NCBI GenBank assembly: GCA_963803155.1 | Contig: CAWDMN010000039.1 | Coordinates: 36,089-100,088 of the forward strand | Source: CAWDMN01 sp963803155 | Lineage (GTDB): Bacteria > Acidobacteriota > Terriglobia > Versatilivoradales > Versatilivoraceae | DNA: 64,000 nt | Reading direction: 5' to 3' | Part shown: one piece after another, positions 52,096 through 61,863 of the stretch | How the letters are laid out: each line of letters opens with the position of its first letter | Position numbering within the stretch: the first letter of the stretch is position 1 | Position numbers and translations under genes: made by a program | The notes under the pieces: generated by a model | Database searches by the model: none | The model's input: only the letters and a program-made list of their open reading frames with translations | What the model was told of the DNA's origin: nothing

Positions 52096-53997
52096 ATGAA
52101 AAAACACCTGACCGCAATCTTGTCACTGCTTGTGCTGCCCATCCTTCTTGCGCAATCACAAGAGTTGCCTCCCCAGAAAACCCCCGAAGCAGAGCGGGCA
52201 GAGTACTTTCATGCCCACTATACCAAGTACGAATACCGGATCCCCATGCGTGACTCTGTCCGACTTTTCACGGCGGTCTACGTGCCAAAGGATGCGACGC
52301 AGAGGTATCCAATTCTTCTCCTGCGGACACCTTACACGGTGTCGCCATATGGATCGGACAACTATTTAAATCCGGACAGTAGTTTCGAGAAGTTTGCCAA
52401 GGAGGAATTCATTTTTGCCTATCAGGATGTCCGGGGACGAAACAAGTCCGAAGGGGAGTATGTGAATGTTCGCCCCTATTTGCCGGTGAAGCACGGTCCA
52501 AATGACGTAGATGAATCAACCGACACCTACGACTCAATCGATTGGCTGATAAAGAATGTTTCTGACAACAATGAAAAGGTGGGGATTTGGGGCATCTCGT
52601 ACCCCGGTTTTTATGCAGCCATGGCAGCCATCGATGCACATCCCGCCCTCAAGGCGGCTTCGCCCCAAGCTCCAATAGCCGACTGGTTCATGGGTGACGA
52701 TTGGCGGCACAATGGTGCTTTGTTTCTGGCGCATACGTTTGGCTTTTACTCATCATTTGGGCGGCCACGGATCGAGCCCGGAGAGTTGAAACCACGCCTG
52801 GTCTCGCAGTTCGACCGGGGCACGCCGGACGGTTACGATTTTTTCCTGCGTCTGGGGCCGCTTCGCAACTTTGATCCGGCTCTGTTCGGATTGCAGAGCG
52901 GATTCTGGCAGGAACTCTTGGACCACGACTGCTATGACGAATTCTGGAAGGCTCGAAATATCCGTCCGCATCTAAAAAATGTGCGCCCAGCTATGTTGAC
53001 CGTTGGCGGATGGTTCGATGCTGAGGATTTATATGGTCCACTCGCCGTGTATCGTGCCATTGAGACCCAGAGTCCTCAGACCAGCAACTTTCTGGTGATG
53101 GGTCCATGGTCGCACGGCGGATGGATGGGTGAGGGCGACCAGTTGGGCAACATCCGATTCGCATCCAAGACAGCTGAGTTCTTTCGCGAAAAGATCATGC
53201 TGCCGTTTTTTGTGTGGCACCTAAAGGGAGGAAAGGACGATCCGAAGCTGCCCAAAGCCTACGTGTTCGAAACCGGGCGCAACCAGTGGCGGAGGCATGA
53301 CTCCTGGCCGCCGAAAGATGCCATCGAGCGAACGCTCTATTTCCGAGAAAACGGGAAGCTTTCCTTTACTCCGCCAGCAGGCGGACAGAGCTTCGATGAA
53401 TACATCAGTGATCCAGCGAGACCGGTGCCTTTTACGGATGAAATCAGTCCTGGAATGATCATCAACTACATGACCTCAGACCAGCGTTTTGCCGCCCGGC
53501 GCACCGATGTGCTCGTGTACGAAACGGAAATCTTGGAGGAGGACATCACTGTGGCTGGGCCAATTGAGTGTAATCTGCATGTATCAACCACCGGTACGGA
53601 CGCGGACTGGGTGGTGAAACTCGTGGATGGATACCCGGGGGACTTTCCCGACCCGAATCCTAATCCGTCGGGGAAGCACATGGGGAACTATCAACAACTC
53701 GTAAGGGGGGAGCCCTTCCGCGGACGTTTCCGCAAGAGCTTCGAAAAACCCGAAGCCTTCGAACCCGGGAAAGTGACGAAGGTTTCGTTCACGATGCCGG
53801 ATGTTTACCACACTTTCCGCCGCGGGCATCGGATCCTCCTGCACATACAAAGCTCATGGTTTCCGCTCGTCGACCGCAATCCACAGAGGTTTGTCGAAAT
53901 TCATAAGGCGGTCGAAGCCGATTTCCAGAAGGCCACCCAACGGGTATACCGTTCGGGCGAGACTCCCTCCGCGATTAAAGTGCAAGTATTGCATTGA
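52096..53997 (+). CDS. Exported S15/CocE-type serine hydrolase
   Basis: 633-residue X-Pro dipeptidyl-peptidase S15/CocE-NonD family protein. A signal peptide (LTAILSLLVLPILLAQ) is followed by VRLFTAVYVPKDATQRYPILLLRTPYTVSPYG and FIFAYQDVRGRNKSEGEY. The nucleophile is in IWGISYPGFYAAMA (GxSYxG). Further triad parts are in LTVGGWFDAEDLYGP and MGPWSHGGW. The C-terminal jelly-roll domain (VAGPIECNLHVSTTGTDADWVVKLVDGYP) is complete. Members cleave alpha-amino acid esters, glutaryl-acylases or prolyl peptides. AAGGAG lies seven bases upstream of 52096. Confidence 0.93.
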   Translation: MKKHLTAILSLLVLPILLAQSQELPPQKTPEAERAEYFHAHYTKYEYRIPMRDSVRLFTAVYVPKDATQRYPILLLRTPYTVSPYGSDNYLNPDSSFEKFAKEEFIFAYQDVRGRNKSEGEYVNVRPYLPVKHGPNDVDESTDTYDSIDWLIKNVSDNNEKVGIWGISYPGFYAAMAAIDAHPALKAASPQAPIADWFMGDDWRHNGALFLAHTFGFYSSFGRPRIEPGELKPRLVSQFDRGTPDGYDFFLRLGPLRNFDPALFGLQSGFWQELLDHDCYDEFWKARNIRPHLKNVRPAMLTVGGWFDAEDLYGPLAVYRAIETQSPQTSNFLVMGPWSHGGWMGEGDQLGNIRFASKTAEFFREKIMLPFFVWHLKGGKDDPKLPKAYVFETGRNQWRRHDSWPPKDAIERTLYFRENGKLSFTPPAGGQSFDEYISDPARPVPFTDEISPGMIINYMTSDQRFAARRTDVLVYETEILEEDITVAGPIECNLHVSTTGTDADWVVKLVDGYPGDFPDPNPNPSGKHMGNYQQLVRGEPFRGRFRKSFEKPEAFEPGKVTKVSFTMPDVYHTFRRGHRILLHIQSSWFPLVDRNPQRFVEIHKAVEADFQKATQRVYRSGETPSAIKVQVLH

Positions 53998-54744
53998 AAT
54001 GGCCACATCTGCCCAAACATGATGATATGTTTGCTAAATCGCAAACCCCATTACCTCGTTTGGAACAATAACAGCGTCGTTTTCCGTCCAGATCAGCCCG
54101 CCAGCACGGGACTTCCGGCCAGCCCGGTATGTAGAAGAATGGGCATCGGCCCCTTCGGAAAAACATGTACGAACAAACAGGATCCGGCCATCCCGCAAAT
54201 GGATGAAATCGCCTTCGCTGTTTCTGGGATTTCCGAGCCCTGGAGGAAGCCGCAGCACTCTGAGCATCCACGGTTCAGAGCTGGGAAGGATCTTCATGAA
54301 GACAACAAAAAGCAGCGGCGCAAGCATGAATGATCCAAGGACGTGTTTCATCGACTATTCCGTTTTATTTTGAAAAAGCGGGGCTCTTTCGAAGAAGAGG
54401 AATATCGGCATCAGGGCGCCTTGCTCATCATCAACATTAGATCCGACGCCAGAAGAACCGCATCTCGCGAATTCACATCCCCAGGAGTGAAAATAGCCCG
54501 ACACCCGAATGGGAGTAAAAACAATCTTGAGGAATGGTTGCAATTTAAAAAGTTCGACAGGGCGAGGTTTCCGCCGAACCTGTCTGGGTAGAGATGGCGC
54601 ACTCCCTACGCTGTCGCACTTTGAATTGCATCCTTGTCTCGCGGACCGGTTGACAGCCATCGAGAAAAATCCTATCGTTGACTCGTTGCCCAATACTGAA
54701 GGGTTGTTCGAATAAAAATTCACTAATTCAGAGTGAGGACTGCG
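53998..54744. other. Region with a sialidase remnant, otherwise empty
   Basis: Apart from the truncated frame at 54034-54351 no gene is supported. The part 54352-54730 has only weak, overlapping frames. Confidence 0.5.
54034..54351 (-). pseudogene. N-terminal remnant of an exported sialidase-like protein
   Basis: 105 residues. After a hydrophobic start (VLGSFMLAPLLFVVFMKILPSS) it reads GDFIHLRDGRILFVRTCFSEGADAHSSTYRAGRKSRAGGLIWTENDAVIVPNE, the first blade of BNR/Asp-box sialidases (S-x-D-G-G-x-x-W becomes SRAGGLIW). It stops after VMGFAI, while intact enzymes run to about 350 residues or more. The S15 gene's end lies directly beyond, so the rest is lost. Probably non-functional. Confidence 0.6.
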
Positions 54745-56058
54745 ATGAAAGAAGCTTTTTCAGGGATTGCTAAAATCCAATTTGAGGGCCCAAAATCCAA
54801 AAATCCTCTGGCCTTCAAACACTACGACCCCGCCGCCATGGTGGAAGGAAAAACCATGGCCGAACATTTTCGTTTTTCGGTGGCATACTGGCACGCTTTT
54901 CGCAATGGCTGCGCCGACCAGTTCGGACAGGCTACCCGTCAAATGCCGTGGGACGATGGTTCCAACTCGGTCGAAAACGCCCAGCGGCGGGTTCGGGCCG
55001 CTTTTGAGTTTTTCGAAAAATTGGGCGTCCCCTTTTATTGTTTTCATGATCGCGACGTGGCTCCGGAAGGATCCAATTTAAAGGAGACCAATTCCAATCT
55101 GGACGCCGTGGTAAAAATATTCAAGGAAGAGCAACAACGCACGGGAATCAAACTGCTTTGGGGAACGGCCTGTCTTTTCGCGCATCCGCGCTACCTGCAC
55201 GGCGCGGCCACCAGCTGTAATGCCGAGGTATTCGCCTATGCCGCGGCGCAGGTCTCCAAAGCGCTGGAAGTGACCAAGGAGTTGGGAGGAGCTGGCTATG
55301 TGTTTTGGGGTGGACGGGAAGGATATAAGACTCTGCTCAACACAAACATGAAGCGGGAAATGGATCATCTGGCCAAATTCCTTCACATGGCCGTCGATTA
55401 TAAAAAGAAGATCGGCTTCGACGGGCAGTTTTACATTGAACCTAAACCCAAAGAGCCCACCAAGCATCAATATGATTCCGATGCAGCGGCCTGTTATGCT
55501 TTTCTTCAGCATTACGGCCTGGTGGATCATCTCAAGTTGAACATTGAGGCTAACCACGCCACTCTGGCTGGACACACCTTCCATCATGAACTGGAATTCG
55601 CCTCTTCCGTCGGATTGCTCGGATCGGTCGACGCCAACCGCGGCGACTTGCAGCTGGGATGGGATACAGACCAGTTCCCCACGGACCTGTATGACACCAC
55701 CTTCGCCATGCTTACCATTCTCAACATGGGCGGATTCGCCACGGGCGGATTGAATTTTGATGCTCATGTGGCACGAGAGAGCTTTGAACCCATCGATCTT
55801 TTTTACGCGCATATCGGCGGAATGGACGCATTCGCGCGCGGATTGAAGATTGCCGCGGCAATCCGCCAAGATGGCCGTTTTAGCCAGTTTGTCAAAACGC
55901 GCTATGCCAGCTGGGATTCCGGGATTGGCGCTAACATTGAGGCCGGCAAAGTCGGCTTCAACGAGCTCAATCAGATCATGCTGGCAAAAGGGGAACCCGC
56001 GCCCAATGCTTCCGGCCGGGTGGAGATGCTCGAAAATCTGCTGAACGAGTATATTTAA
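54745..56058 (+). CDS. xylA: Xylose isomerase
   Basis: Converts D-xylose to D-xylulose. 437 residues, the class II length. Key motifs: VPFYCFHDRDVAPEG with the catalytic histidine and aspartate, YVFWGGREGYKTLLNTNM, FYIEPKPKEPTKHQYD (metal glutamate), NIEANHATLAGHTFHHEL and GSVDANRGDLQLGWDTDQFP. The ATG at 54745 has GAGG six bases upstream. No xylulokinase is next to it, but a XylE-type porter remnant lies at 61864. A hairpin follows at 56154. Confidence 0.97.
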   Translation: MKEAFSGIAKIQFEGPKSKNPLAFKHYDPAAMVEGKTMAEHFRFSVAYWHAFRNGCADQFGQATRQMPWDDGSNSVENAQRRVRAAFEFFEKLGVPFYCFHDRDVAPEGSNLKETNSNLDAVVKIFKEEQQRTGIKLLWGTACLFAHPRYLHGAATSCNAEVFAYAAAQVSKALEVTKELGGAGYVFWGGREGYKTLLNTNMKREMDHLAKFLHMAVDYKKKIGFDGQFYIEPKPKEPTKHQYDSDAAACYAFLQHYGLVDHLKLNIEANHATLAGHTFHHELEFASSVGLLGSVDANRGDLQLGWDTDQFPTDLYDTTFAMLTILNMGGFATGGLNFDAHVARESFEPIDLFYAHIGGMDAFARGLKIAAAIRQDGRFSQFVKTRYASWDSGIGANIEAGKVGFNELNQIMLAKGEPAPNASGRVEMLENLLNEYI

Positions 56059-56153
56059 GGTGTCAGGGGGGTGGTGTCGGACATCAGATGCAGGAGTTGT
56101 GACGGGAATGATTTGGAATACCGGAGGATGACATAACGAACCTCGGTCGCAGG

Positions 56154-56193
56154 ATTTGGCAGGCGCGCTCGGCGCGAGCACCCTGCCAAATTT
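56154..56193. terminator. Hairpin after xylA
   Basis: Stem ATTTGGCAGG / CCTGCCAAAT with an inner CGCGC / GCGCG stem, then TTT. It lies between the convergent xylA and GH5 genes and can serve both. Confidence 0.6.
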
Positions 56194-56233
56194 CCCATTC
56201 AAAGAAGTATAATGCAGGGAAAATTCAAGGACC

Positions 56234-57565
56234 TCATTTTTGCTGAAAAGCCTCCTTCAAGGGAGAACCAGCCAGCCCTCGCTCAAAACTCCAATAAAAA
56301 CTGCCTGAGGAAATTCCCCGGAAAATCGATAGCGCCTGTTGGGCGGGGACTACGGCTCGCGGATTGAGATAATACGCTCCCCATTCCCCCACCAGCATAG
56401 GCATTTGCAATTCATGCGATTTTTCATGATGGTGCTGAAAAATGATGGAAACCCGCACAGGGCTTCCCTTTTCAAACAGATCGGTATCCGTGACCAAGTC
56501 ATATCCGTGCGGAGCATAGGCCTGCTGAGGATCCATGTGCCCTTGACTGTTCTTGAGAGGTTTCAGAGCACTTCGGACTCCGGCATTGGTGGCCATGCAG
56601 GGCTCGAGCATAATCAGGTGGTTGGGATCCACTTCGCGGATTTTGGCCGCCACCCGGACATACATCGGCTGCAAACGGGACTGCTCGAATTCCTGCACGA
56701 TCCCTTCTGGGCCCTTTATCATGGATTCGAACAAATCCAGGTCCCGCAGCCAATCCAATAGCTTCCCACGGCCCTTTTCCTCTTTCACGAGTACCGCCAA
56801 CTTCTCCGACGTCATGGAGGGATCCAATTTCTTCTGACGGATTTTTGCGGCTAAATGCTCAAGCATGGCCTCATGGATCCTGCCTGCGTCCTTGCCCGGG
56901 AAAGGCTCATTCATCAAATCATATCCGAGGATGGTTGGTTCATGGGCAAACCGCGCGGCCACAGCCCGCCAGGCCCGCGCGTAGTGGTCCTGCAAACCAC
57001 TCCCGTCCGGGGCAGGAGCATTGGCCCAAAAATGGTCCAAGGCATTTTGAACGGCTTCGCTGGAATAATAGGCATCACTCCAAACTTTTTCCACTTGAAA
57101 AGGCTTCCCCCCATCCAGCGTAGCCCAAGCGGGAGCCCCGTCACTGAATTTGCAGCTATATAGATCCTGGTGCATATCGAGCAAAATCAGAAATCCATGT
57201 TTCTTGGCCTTTTCAACCCACTGAGCCACTTTGTCCAAGTACGCGTTGTCAATCCGGCCAGGCTCTGGTTCAATGGCATCCCAAAAAATTCCCAAACGAA
57301 TGGAATTCATTCCCCAGACGGTCATCTGGGCAAAATCCTGATCCGCAAGCTGGCTGAGGTAACCTTCGCGGGGATTTTTGTTCACCATATTGAAACCGTA
57401 AGGAACAAACTCATTCCCCTTCGAATCGATGAATGAGGTTCCCTTTCTGGTCACAGACTTTTCTGTCTCCATTGGAACGGGGCTTTTCGCACAACCGGCG
57501 AAGAAAATGGCCGCCAACGATATAACAACAAGGCCAACTGTCTCTTTTTGCCGGAATATTATCAT
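56234..57565 (-). CDS. GH5 lipoprotein, endoglycoceramidase-like
   Basis: 443-residue glycoside hydrolase family 5 enzyme. The lipobox FAGC (C25) marks it as a lipoprotein. The barrel shows VPYGFNMVNKNPREGY, WGMNSIRLGIFWDAIEPEPG, LILLDMHQDLYS, the acid/base glutamate in GYDLMNEPFPG (E220), YAPHGYDLV and the nucleophile in LVGEWGAYY (E394). MHQDLYS and NEPFPG are typical of the endoglycosylceramidase subgroup. The natural substrate may be a glycolipid or a plant/algal glycan. Its gene shares the direction of the porin gene upstream. Confidence 0.9.
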   Translation of the reverse strand: MIIFRQKETVGLVVISLAAIFFAGCAKSPVPMETEKSVTRKGTSFIDSKGNEFVPYGFNMVNKNPREGYLSQLADQDFAQMTVWGMNSIRLGIFWDAIEPEPGRIDNAYLDKVAQWVEKAKKHGFLILLDMHQDLYSCKFSDGAPAWATLDGGKPFQVEKVWSDAYYSSEAVQNALDHFWANAPAPDGSGLQDHYARAWRAVAARFAHEPTILGYDLMNEPFPGKDAGRIHEAMLEHLAAKIRQKKLDPSMTSEKLAVLVKEEKGRGKLLDWLRDLDLFESMIKGPEGIVQEFEQSRLQPMYVRVAAKIREVDPNHLIMLEPCMATNAGVRSALKPLKNSQGHMDPQQAYAPHGYDLVTDTDLFEKGSPVRVSIIFQHHHEKSHELQMPMLVGEWGAYYLNPRAVVPAQQALSIFRGISSGSFYWSFERGLAGSPLKEAFQQK

Positions 57566-57727
57566 GATCTGCTCTCCCTCCTTTGATCAACGATACAGAA
57601 GAAGATTCTCCGACTAACAGCTGGCCGGCCATGGTCCTCGCCACGAATCCTGCCCAGAATATGCCCGCGGCAATCGCTTCAAGTCAAGCACGCCAGCAAG
57701 CAAGAATTCCCCGTTGCCGGGAGGGTT

Positions 57728-59251
57728 TCACCAACGGAAAATCACCTCTGCCCGCAGAAAGCACGCAGCGTCACTCTTGGCGACGGTGTAATAATCCCTC
57801 GGCAGGAAAAACTCGGCCCAGAGGTGGCCATTGATATGATCGTTGAAGCGGTAGCGCAAGGTACCCTGGCCATAGTGTCCGCGAAAGCGTCCGCTCTCGC
57901 TGTAGCCAGGTTTTTTTCCAAAAATTGGATTGTTGGGGGCGAACAAGGGCATGTAGTCCGCGCTCAGATCCAGCTTTTTGCTAAGGGAACAGCCCCAGCC
58001 AAAATCCAGCCGGTGAAAGTTGGTCCACTCTCCCACCCGCGTCTCCGCCGCCTGGTTGTACAACATCAGCTCGCTCCATTGCGGCCAGCGCCCCCAGACG
58101 GGATCGAAACCTTCATTGACACCTGTTGTGGCGGGATCGTCTCCCGAAAGATATTCGTGGCCGACGTAAACCCGCTGGTTGGTTTTATTTTTCCATAAAT
58201 AAGTTAAACGTTGATTAAGGCCGAAAGCCCTCAAGTCCCGTCCATTCTTGTTCCCCCTTTCAGGGGCTACCTCAAAGCGGTATCTCAAATGATTGCTTAG
58301 GTCTCTTTCTATTCTCGCGCCAAAAACATAGAGGTCGCCGTTATTGCCATTGGGTTGAACTTTGCTATCGTGCTTGTAAATGAAATAGCCATCGATCTGA
58401 GTTTTGTTGATCGATTTATTGGTCAGATAGAAAATTGCGCCGTTCTCATTTTGCTCAATATCGGCTTTTGGAAATTTGGCATACGCCGACGATGCGGGGT
58501 GGATGACTGGCAGTTTTTGGTCAGACAAGGAACCATTGCCAATTCCAATGAAATCGAAAGTGGTTTTTTTCGATTTCAATTCATACGTCAGGCGGATCGC
58601 GTCAAAAAAAATCGACCTCGAGCCATCTCCCGGCGTGCCATCCATGATCAGCCAACCGTTTCCAAAGACGATATCCTGCCGCCCGGCCACGATGGTAATG
58701 GGTGTCCCCCCGGGATTTCTCAGCGTCACGTTGAAATTGTCAAAGAGGATTTCGTCCGGATGATAGCCCTCGATAGACTCCGGTTTTGCATAGGATCGGG
58801 TCTCTGAAATCACCCGAAAATTAAACTCCAAGCCTTTGACCGGTTGCACGGAGCCCCCCAGACGCCAACGATATCGCAGATAATTGTATTCGTGATTGAC
58901 TGCGGTTCCATTCAGAGTAAGAGCATTGAGGTGGTATTCTTCGCGGATGCGCAGATCGGCCCCCAGTGTCAGCCACGAGGTGACCTTATTTAGACGCGGC
59001 CCCCAGGGAGGAAGGCCGGGAAATCCAGCGGCAGGTTTGGGCGCGGCAGGTTTCGCTGCTTCCGCTGGCGCCGCTGGCTTGGTCGCCTCTGTCTGAGCCG
59101 CAGCCTGGGCAGCCTCCGCGGGGGCAGCCGGTTCGGCGGCCTCTGGTTGTGCATTGGTCGCCGAAGAGGATTCTGCTGAATCATCGGCGCGGGCTACCGA
59201 AAAATGACTGCAGAAAAGTGCCAGGATCAAAAATAAAAATGTTTTCTTCAT
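57728..59251 (-). CDS. Alginate-export-type outer-membrane porin
   Basis: 507 residues. Signal peptide (LFLILALFCSHFSVARAD), then an Ala/Pro-rich spacer of about 70 residues with repeated AAPAEAAKPAAP units, then a barrel: WLTLGADLRIREEYHLNAL, YNYLRYRWRLGGSVQPVKGLEFNFRVISETRSY, ITIVAGRQDIVFGNGWLIMDGTPGDGSRSIFFDAIRLTYEL. The last two stretches are the hallmark of the Alginate_exp family. It ends RAEVIFRW with a terminal aromatic. The spacer may span the periplasm or cell wall. GGAGG lies nine bases upstream of 59251. Confidence 0.88.
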   Translation of the reverse strand: MKKTFLFLILALFCSHFSVARADDSAESSSATNAQPEAAEPAAPAEAAQAAAQTEATKPAAPAEAAKPAAPKPAAGFPGLPPWGPRLNKVTSWLTLGADLRIREEYHLNALTLNGTAVNHEYNYLRYRWRLGGSVQPVKGLEFNFRVISETRSYAKPESIEGYHPDEILFDNFNVTLRNPGGTPITIVAGRQDIVFGNGWLIMDGTPGDGSRSIFFDAIRLTYELKSKKTTFDFIGIGNGSLSDQKLPVIHPASSAYAKFPKADIEQNENGAIFYLTNKSINKTQIDGYFIYKHDSKVQPNGNNGDLYVFGARIERDLSNHLRYRFEVAPERGNKNGRDLRAFGLNQRLTYLWKNKTNQRVYVGHEYLSGDDPATTGVNEGFDPVWGRWPQWSELMLYNQAAETRVGEWTNFHRLDFGWGCSLSKKLDLSADYMPLFAPNNPIFGKKPGYSESGRFRGHYGQGTLRYRFNDHINGHLWAEFFLPRDYYTVAKSDAACFLRAEVIFRW

Positions 59252-59469
59252 GTGACTCTGCCTCCACTTCTTGATTAAGAAGCAAATTGGATAGGATTTT
59301 ATGGGAATGTGGGGAACTGCGCCGTGGGTGGCCGTCAAAAGACTAGGTATCCAAAACAGAACGGAGATTATAGCAATAAATAATCGATATATTGAAAAAA
59401 AAGAACAGAAGGCCGTGTAATTAAAAGTGGGAGAGAAGTTATGCTGCGGATGGCATAAAGTAAGAAGCG

Positions 59470-59545
59470 GACTCCGCCAGGCGATCTTGATGTCGCCGCG
59501 TGGGTGACGACGGTCATTCCGCGCGCCTTCCACATTCCAGAGATA
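59470..59545. repeat. Degenerate relative of the 128-bp repeat
   Basis: GTGGGTGACGACGGTCATTCCGCGCGC-like core with CCGCCAGGCGA before it. Only the TGACGACGGTCA palindrome is well kept. Confidence 0.4.
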
Positions 59546-59775
59546 TTGCCTCTCCCCCAATATTAAAGACCAATTCTTTTTTCTCTTCCCTTTAACTACC
59601 TCCAACCGAAAATATTCTTGGAGGAAAGAAATCCCGTTATATGCCGCATTCTAGCGTGGATATTTTCGCAATCCGCCAATCAGGTTGCCTCTCTTGCGCC
59701 ACAAGATTCACCGAAGATGAATCGATTTTAATTCATATCGTTAGGACAGTCCCCACAGGTCGAGATGAAATCTCC

Positions 59776-60210
59776 CTAAAGCTTGAGCAACTCATCTTCC
59801 GAAACCACGTGCAGGTGCTTGCTCCGGACCAGCTTTTCCACGGTTTCAAGATTTTCAACCTCCAAGATCAATACAGCTTTCTTCTTGGAGGAGGTAACGA
59901 ATCCGGAGGCATTTTCAATACTGATCCGGTGCTGGGCCAAAGTCTGAGCCACGGCTCGCAAACCGCCCGGTTGATCCTGCACTTCGATGGCCAGCACTTC
60001 GTTGAGCGACACGGTGAATCCTTTATTGCGTAAAGCCTGCACCGCTTTATCCGTATTATCCACCAGGAATTTCATGACCCCAAATTTGTCGCCGGTGGCG
60101 ATGGTGACCCAACGGATATTGACTCCCGCCTCCGCCAGTGCCTGGGTTGTATGCGCCAACTGCCCTAATTTGTCTTCCACGAAAATGGCCAAAATTTTAA
60201 CCCGCTCCAT
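59776..60210 (-). CDS. Double ACT-domain protein linked to phenylacetate-CoA ligase
   Basis: 144 residues made of two ACT domains. Domain 1: RVKILAIFVEDKLGQLAHTTQALAEAGVNIRWVTIATG. Domain 2: VLAIEVQDQPGGLRAVAQTLAQHRISIENASGFVTSSKKKAVLILEVEN. The glycines at the ligand-binding turns (KLGQL, QPGGL) are present. Such proteins commonly sit beside phenylacetate-CoA ligase genes and may sense an aromatic or branched amino acid. AAGGAG is eight bases upstream. It lies 185 bases after paaK, with a repeat in between. Confidence 0.9.
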   Translation of the reverse strand: MERVKILAIFVEDKLGQLAHTTQALAEAGVNIRWVTIATGDKFGVMKFLVDNTDKAVQALRNKGFTVSLNEVLAIEVQDQPGGLRAVAQTLAQHRISIENASGFVTSSKKKAVLILEVENLETVEKLVRSKHLHVVSEDELLKL

Positions 60211-60240
60211 AACTCTCTCTCCTTAAAAAAATCGCATGGT

Positions 60241-60352
60241 TGTAGGCGGGATGCTCCATCCCACCTGAGTTTTCCATGCTACCTCTGACGGCCTGCGGGC
60301 AGGCCGCCTCCATCCTCGTGTCTTCATCCCCTTGCAGTGCCAGCCGCGCTGG
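60241..60352 (-). repeat. Long palindromic unit plus short motif within an operon
   Basis: 60241-60315 contains GGCGGGATGCTCCATCCC and GACGGCCTGCGGGCAGGCC, as in 6479-6578. The short motif follows in reverse at 60321-60352. The pair lies between the phenylacetate-CoA ligase gene and its ACT partner. Confidence 0.7.
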
Positions 60353-60395
60353 CGTGAGTGGCTGCTTAAGGAGATACCTTCCAGAGGTTTCCCAG

Positions 60396-61711
60396 CTATA
60401 ACACTCGTTTATCGAAAACCCGCTGCGCCTTGCCTTCGCTGACGGGCAGCGTGCCTGGGGGAACCAGTTCAACTTTAGGTCTGACCATGATTTCAGTTCG
60501 AAGTTTTTCGGTCACTTCGTTGCGAAGATTCACCAAATGTTCCAGCTTCCCATCGAAACTCACGGCGGACAGTTCCACCTTGACCGTCATTTCATCCAGT
60601 GCTTCCAGGAAGATCTGGTAATTTCGTCCCAAAGCCTCAATTCCCATCAGGATCCGTTCAATTTGTTGTGGATAAATATTGACTCCGCGGACGATTAGCA
60701 TATCGTCAGCACGGCCGGTTATCCGGGCAATCCTCCGATGCGTGCGGCCGCAACGGCAGCGGGTTTTGACAATGGAGGTAATGTCGCGGGTTCGGTACCT
60801 CAATATCGGCATGGCTTCCCTGCAGAGCGAAGTAAGAATCAGTTCCCTTCCGCTCCTTCCGGCAATGGGCGGCCCGTCTGCGGATCCACGATTTCCATCA
60901 AAAACTGGTCTTCCCAAAGATGCATCCCGTTCTTTAAATGGCACTCGAAGGCCACGCCGGGACCATTCATTTCGGAAAGGCCATAGGAGTTATAGACATC
61001 AATTCCATAAACTCCTTCAATTTTCTTCCGGGTTTCTTCGGAATACGGCTCCGCTCCAATATAGGCTTTGCGCAGCCGCAAATCCCGCCGGGGGTTTACC
61101 CCTTTCTTTTCGAGAAAATCGGCGAAATACAGGGCAAAGCTTGGCGTGGTGTGAAAGAGGGTGGTCCCAAAATCCTGCATCAGCAATAATTGCCGCTCGG
61201 AATTCCCCGGGCCGGCGGGAATTACCAGCAGCCACTTTTCCGCCCCGTAGTGCATAATCAGCGCCCCGGTAAACAGTCCATAGGTCATCATATTTTGCAG
61301 TACATCCTGGGTGGAGGCGCCGGACATGATCAAACAGCGCGCAATCATATCGGCGGAATTCCTCAGATCTTTTTTGGATAAGAAAATGGCCTTCGGTTTT
61401 CCGGTGGTCCCGCTGGAGGTGTGCAGGCGAACGGTTTTATCGCGGGGAACGGCGAGCAATCCGTACGGGTAACTCGCGCGCAAATCCTCGCGGGTGGTCA
61501 TCGGCAATCGTTTTACATCCTTCACGGTTTGAATATCTTCGGGACGAAGGTTCATCTCTTTAAACTTATCCCGGTAAAAGGGAACCTGTTTGCCTACCAG
61601 GCGAACCGTTTGCCGCAAACGCTTCAATTGCAACTCAGCTAATTCTTCTCGCGATAGTGTTTCCAATTTTTTTGCCAAAACATGAATGCGTCCTTTATTT
61701 ATGATCGCCAA
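60396..61711 (-). CDS. paaK: Phenylacetate-CoA ligase, frameshifted
   Basis: Adenylates phenylacetate or a similar aromatic acid and forms its CoA ester. The first part (61711-60839) has LHTSSGTTGKPKAIFLSKKD (P-loop), QNMMTYGLFTGALIMHYGAEKW, LRKAYIGAEPYSEETRKKIE and NSYGLSEMNGPGVAFEC, and stops at EGAEGN. The second part continues as ELILTSLCREAMPILRYRTRDI, RCRCGRTHRRIARITGRADDMLIVRGVNIYPQQIE and the catalytic-lysine end EGKAQRVFDKRVL. One missing G in the run near 60843-60845 (C on the plus strand) separates them. The first codon is uncertain (TTG at 61711 or 61678). Confidence 0.88.
60843..60845 (-). other. Frameshift point in paaK
   Basis: Adding one base to this run turns EGAEGN-stop into EGAEGELILTSL, the expected sequence. 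Confidence 0.7.
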
Positions 61712-61863
61712 AGCAGACAGGGAATTTCGGACTCTCGATTCTGGATTGTTGACTTCGCAGCATTGCGTCGGCTAAAGCAAGGATAAATTCCTACTCTTTA
61801 AAGGCCAACGTCTAGCGCCTAGAGTCTTCTGTTCGTGTCGTGGTGACCAAGTAATTCACTCAA

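Noticed and set aside
54034..54351. Complete small exported protein
   Set aside because: The sequence matches only the first part of a sialidase-type propeller and breaks off, so truncation is more likely.
55078..56202. 374-codon minus-strand frame
   Set aside because: Antisense to xylA, which has every catalytic motif.
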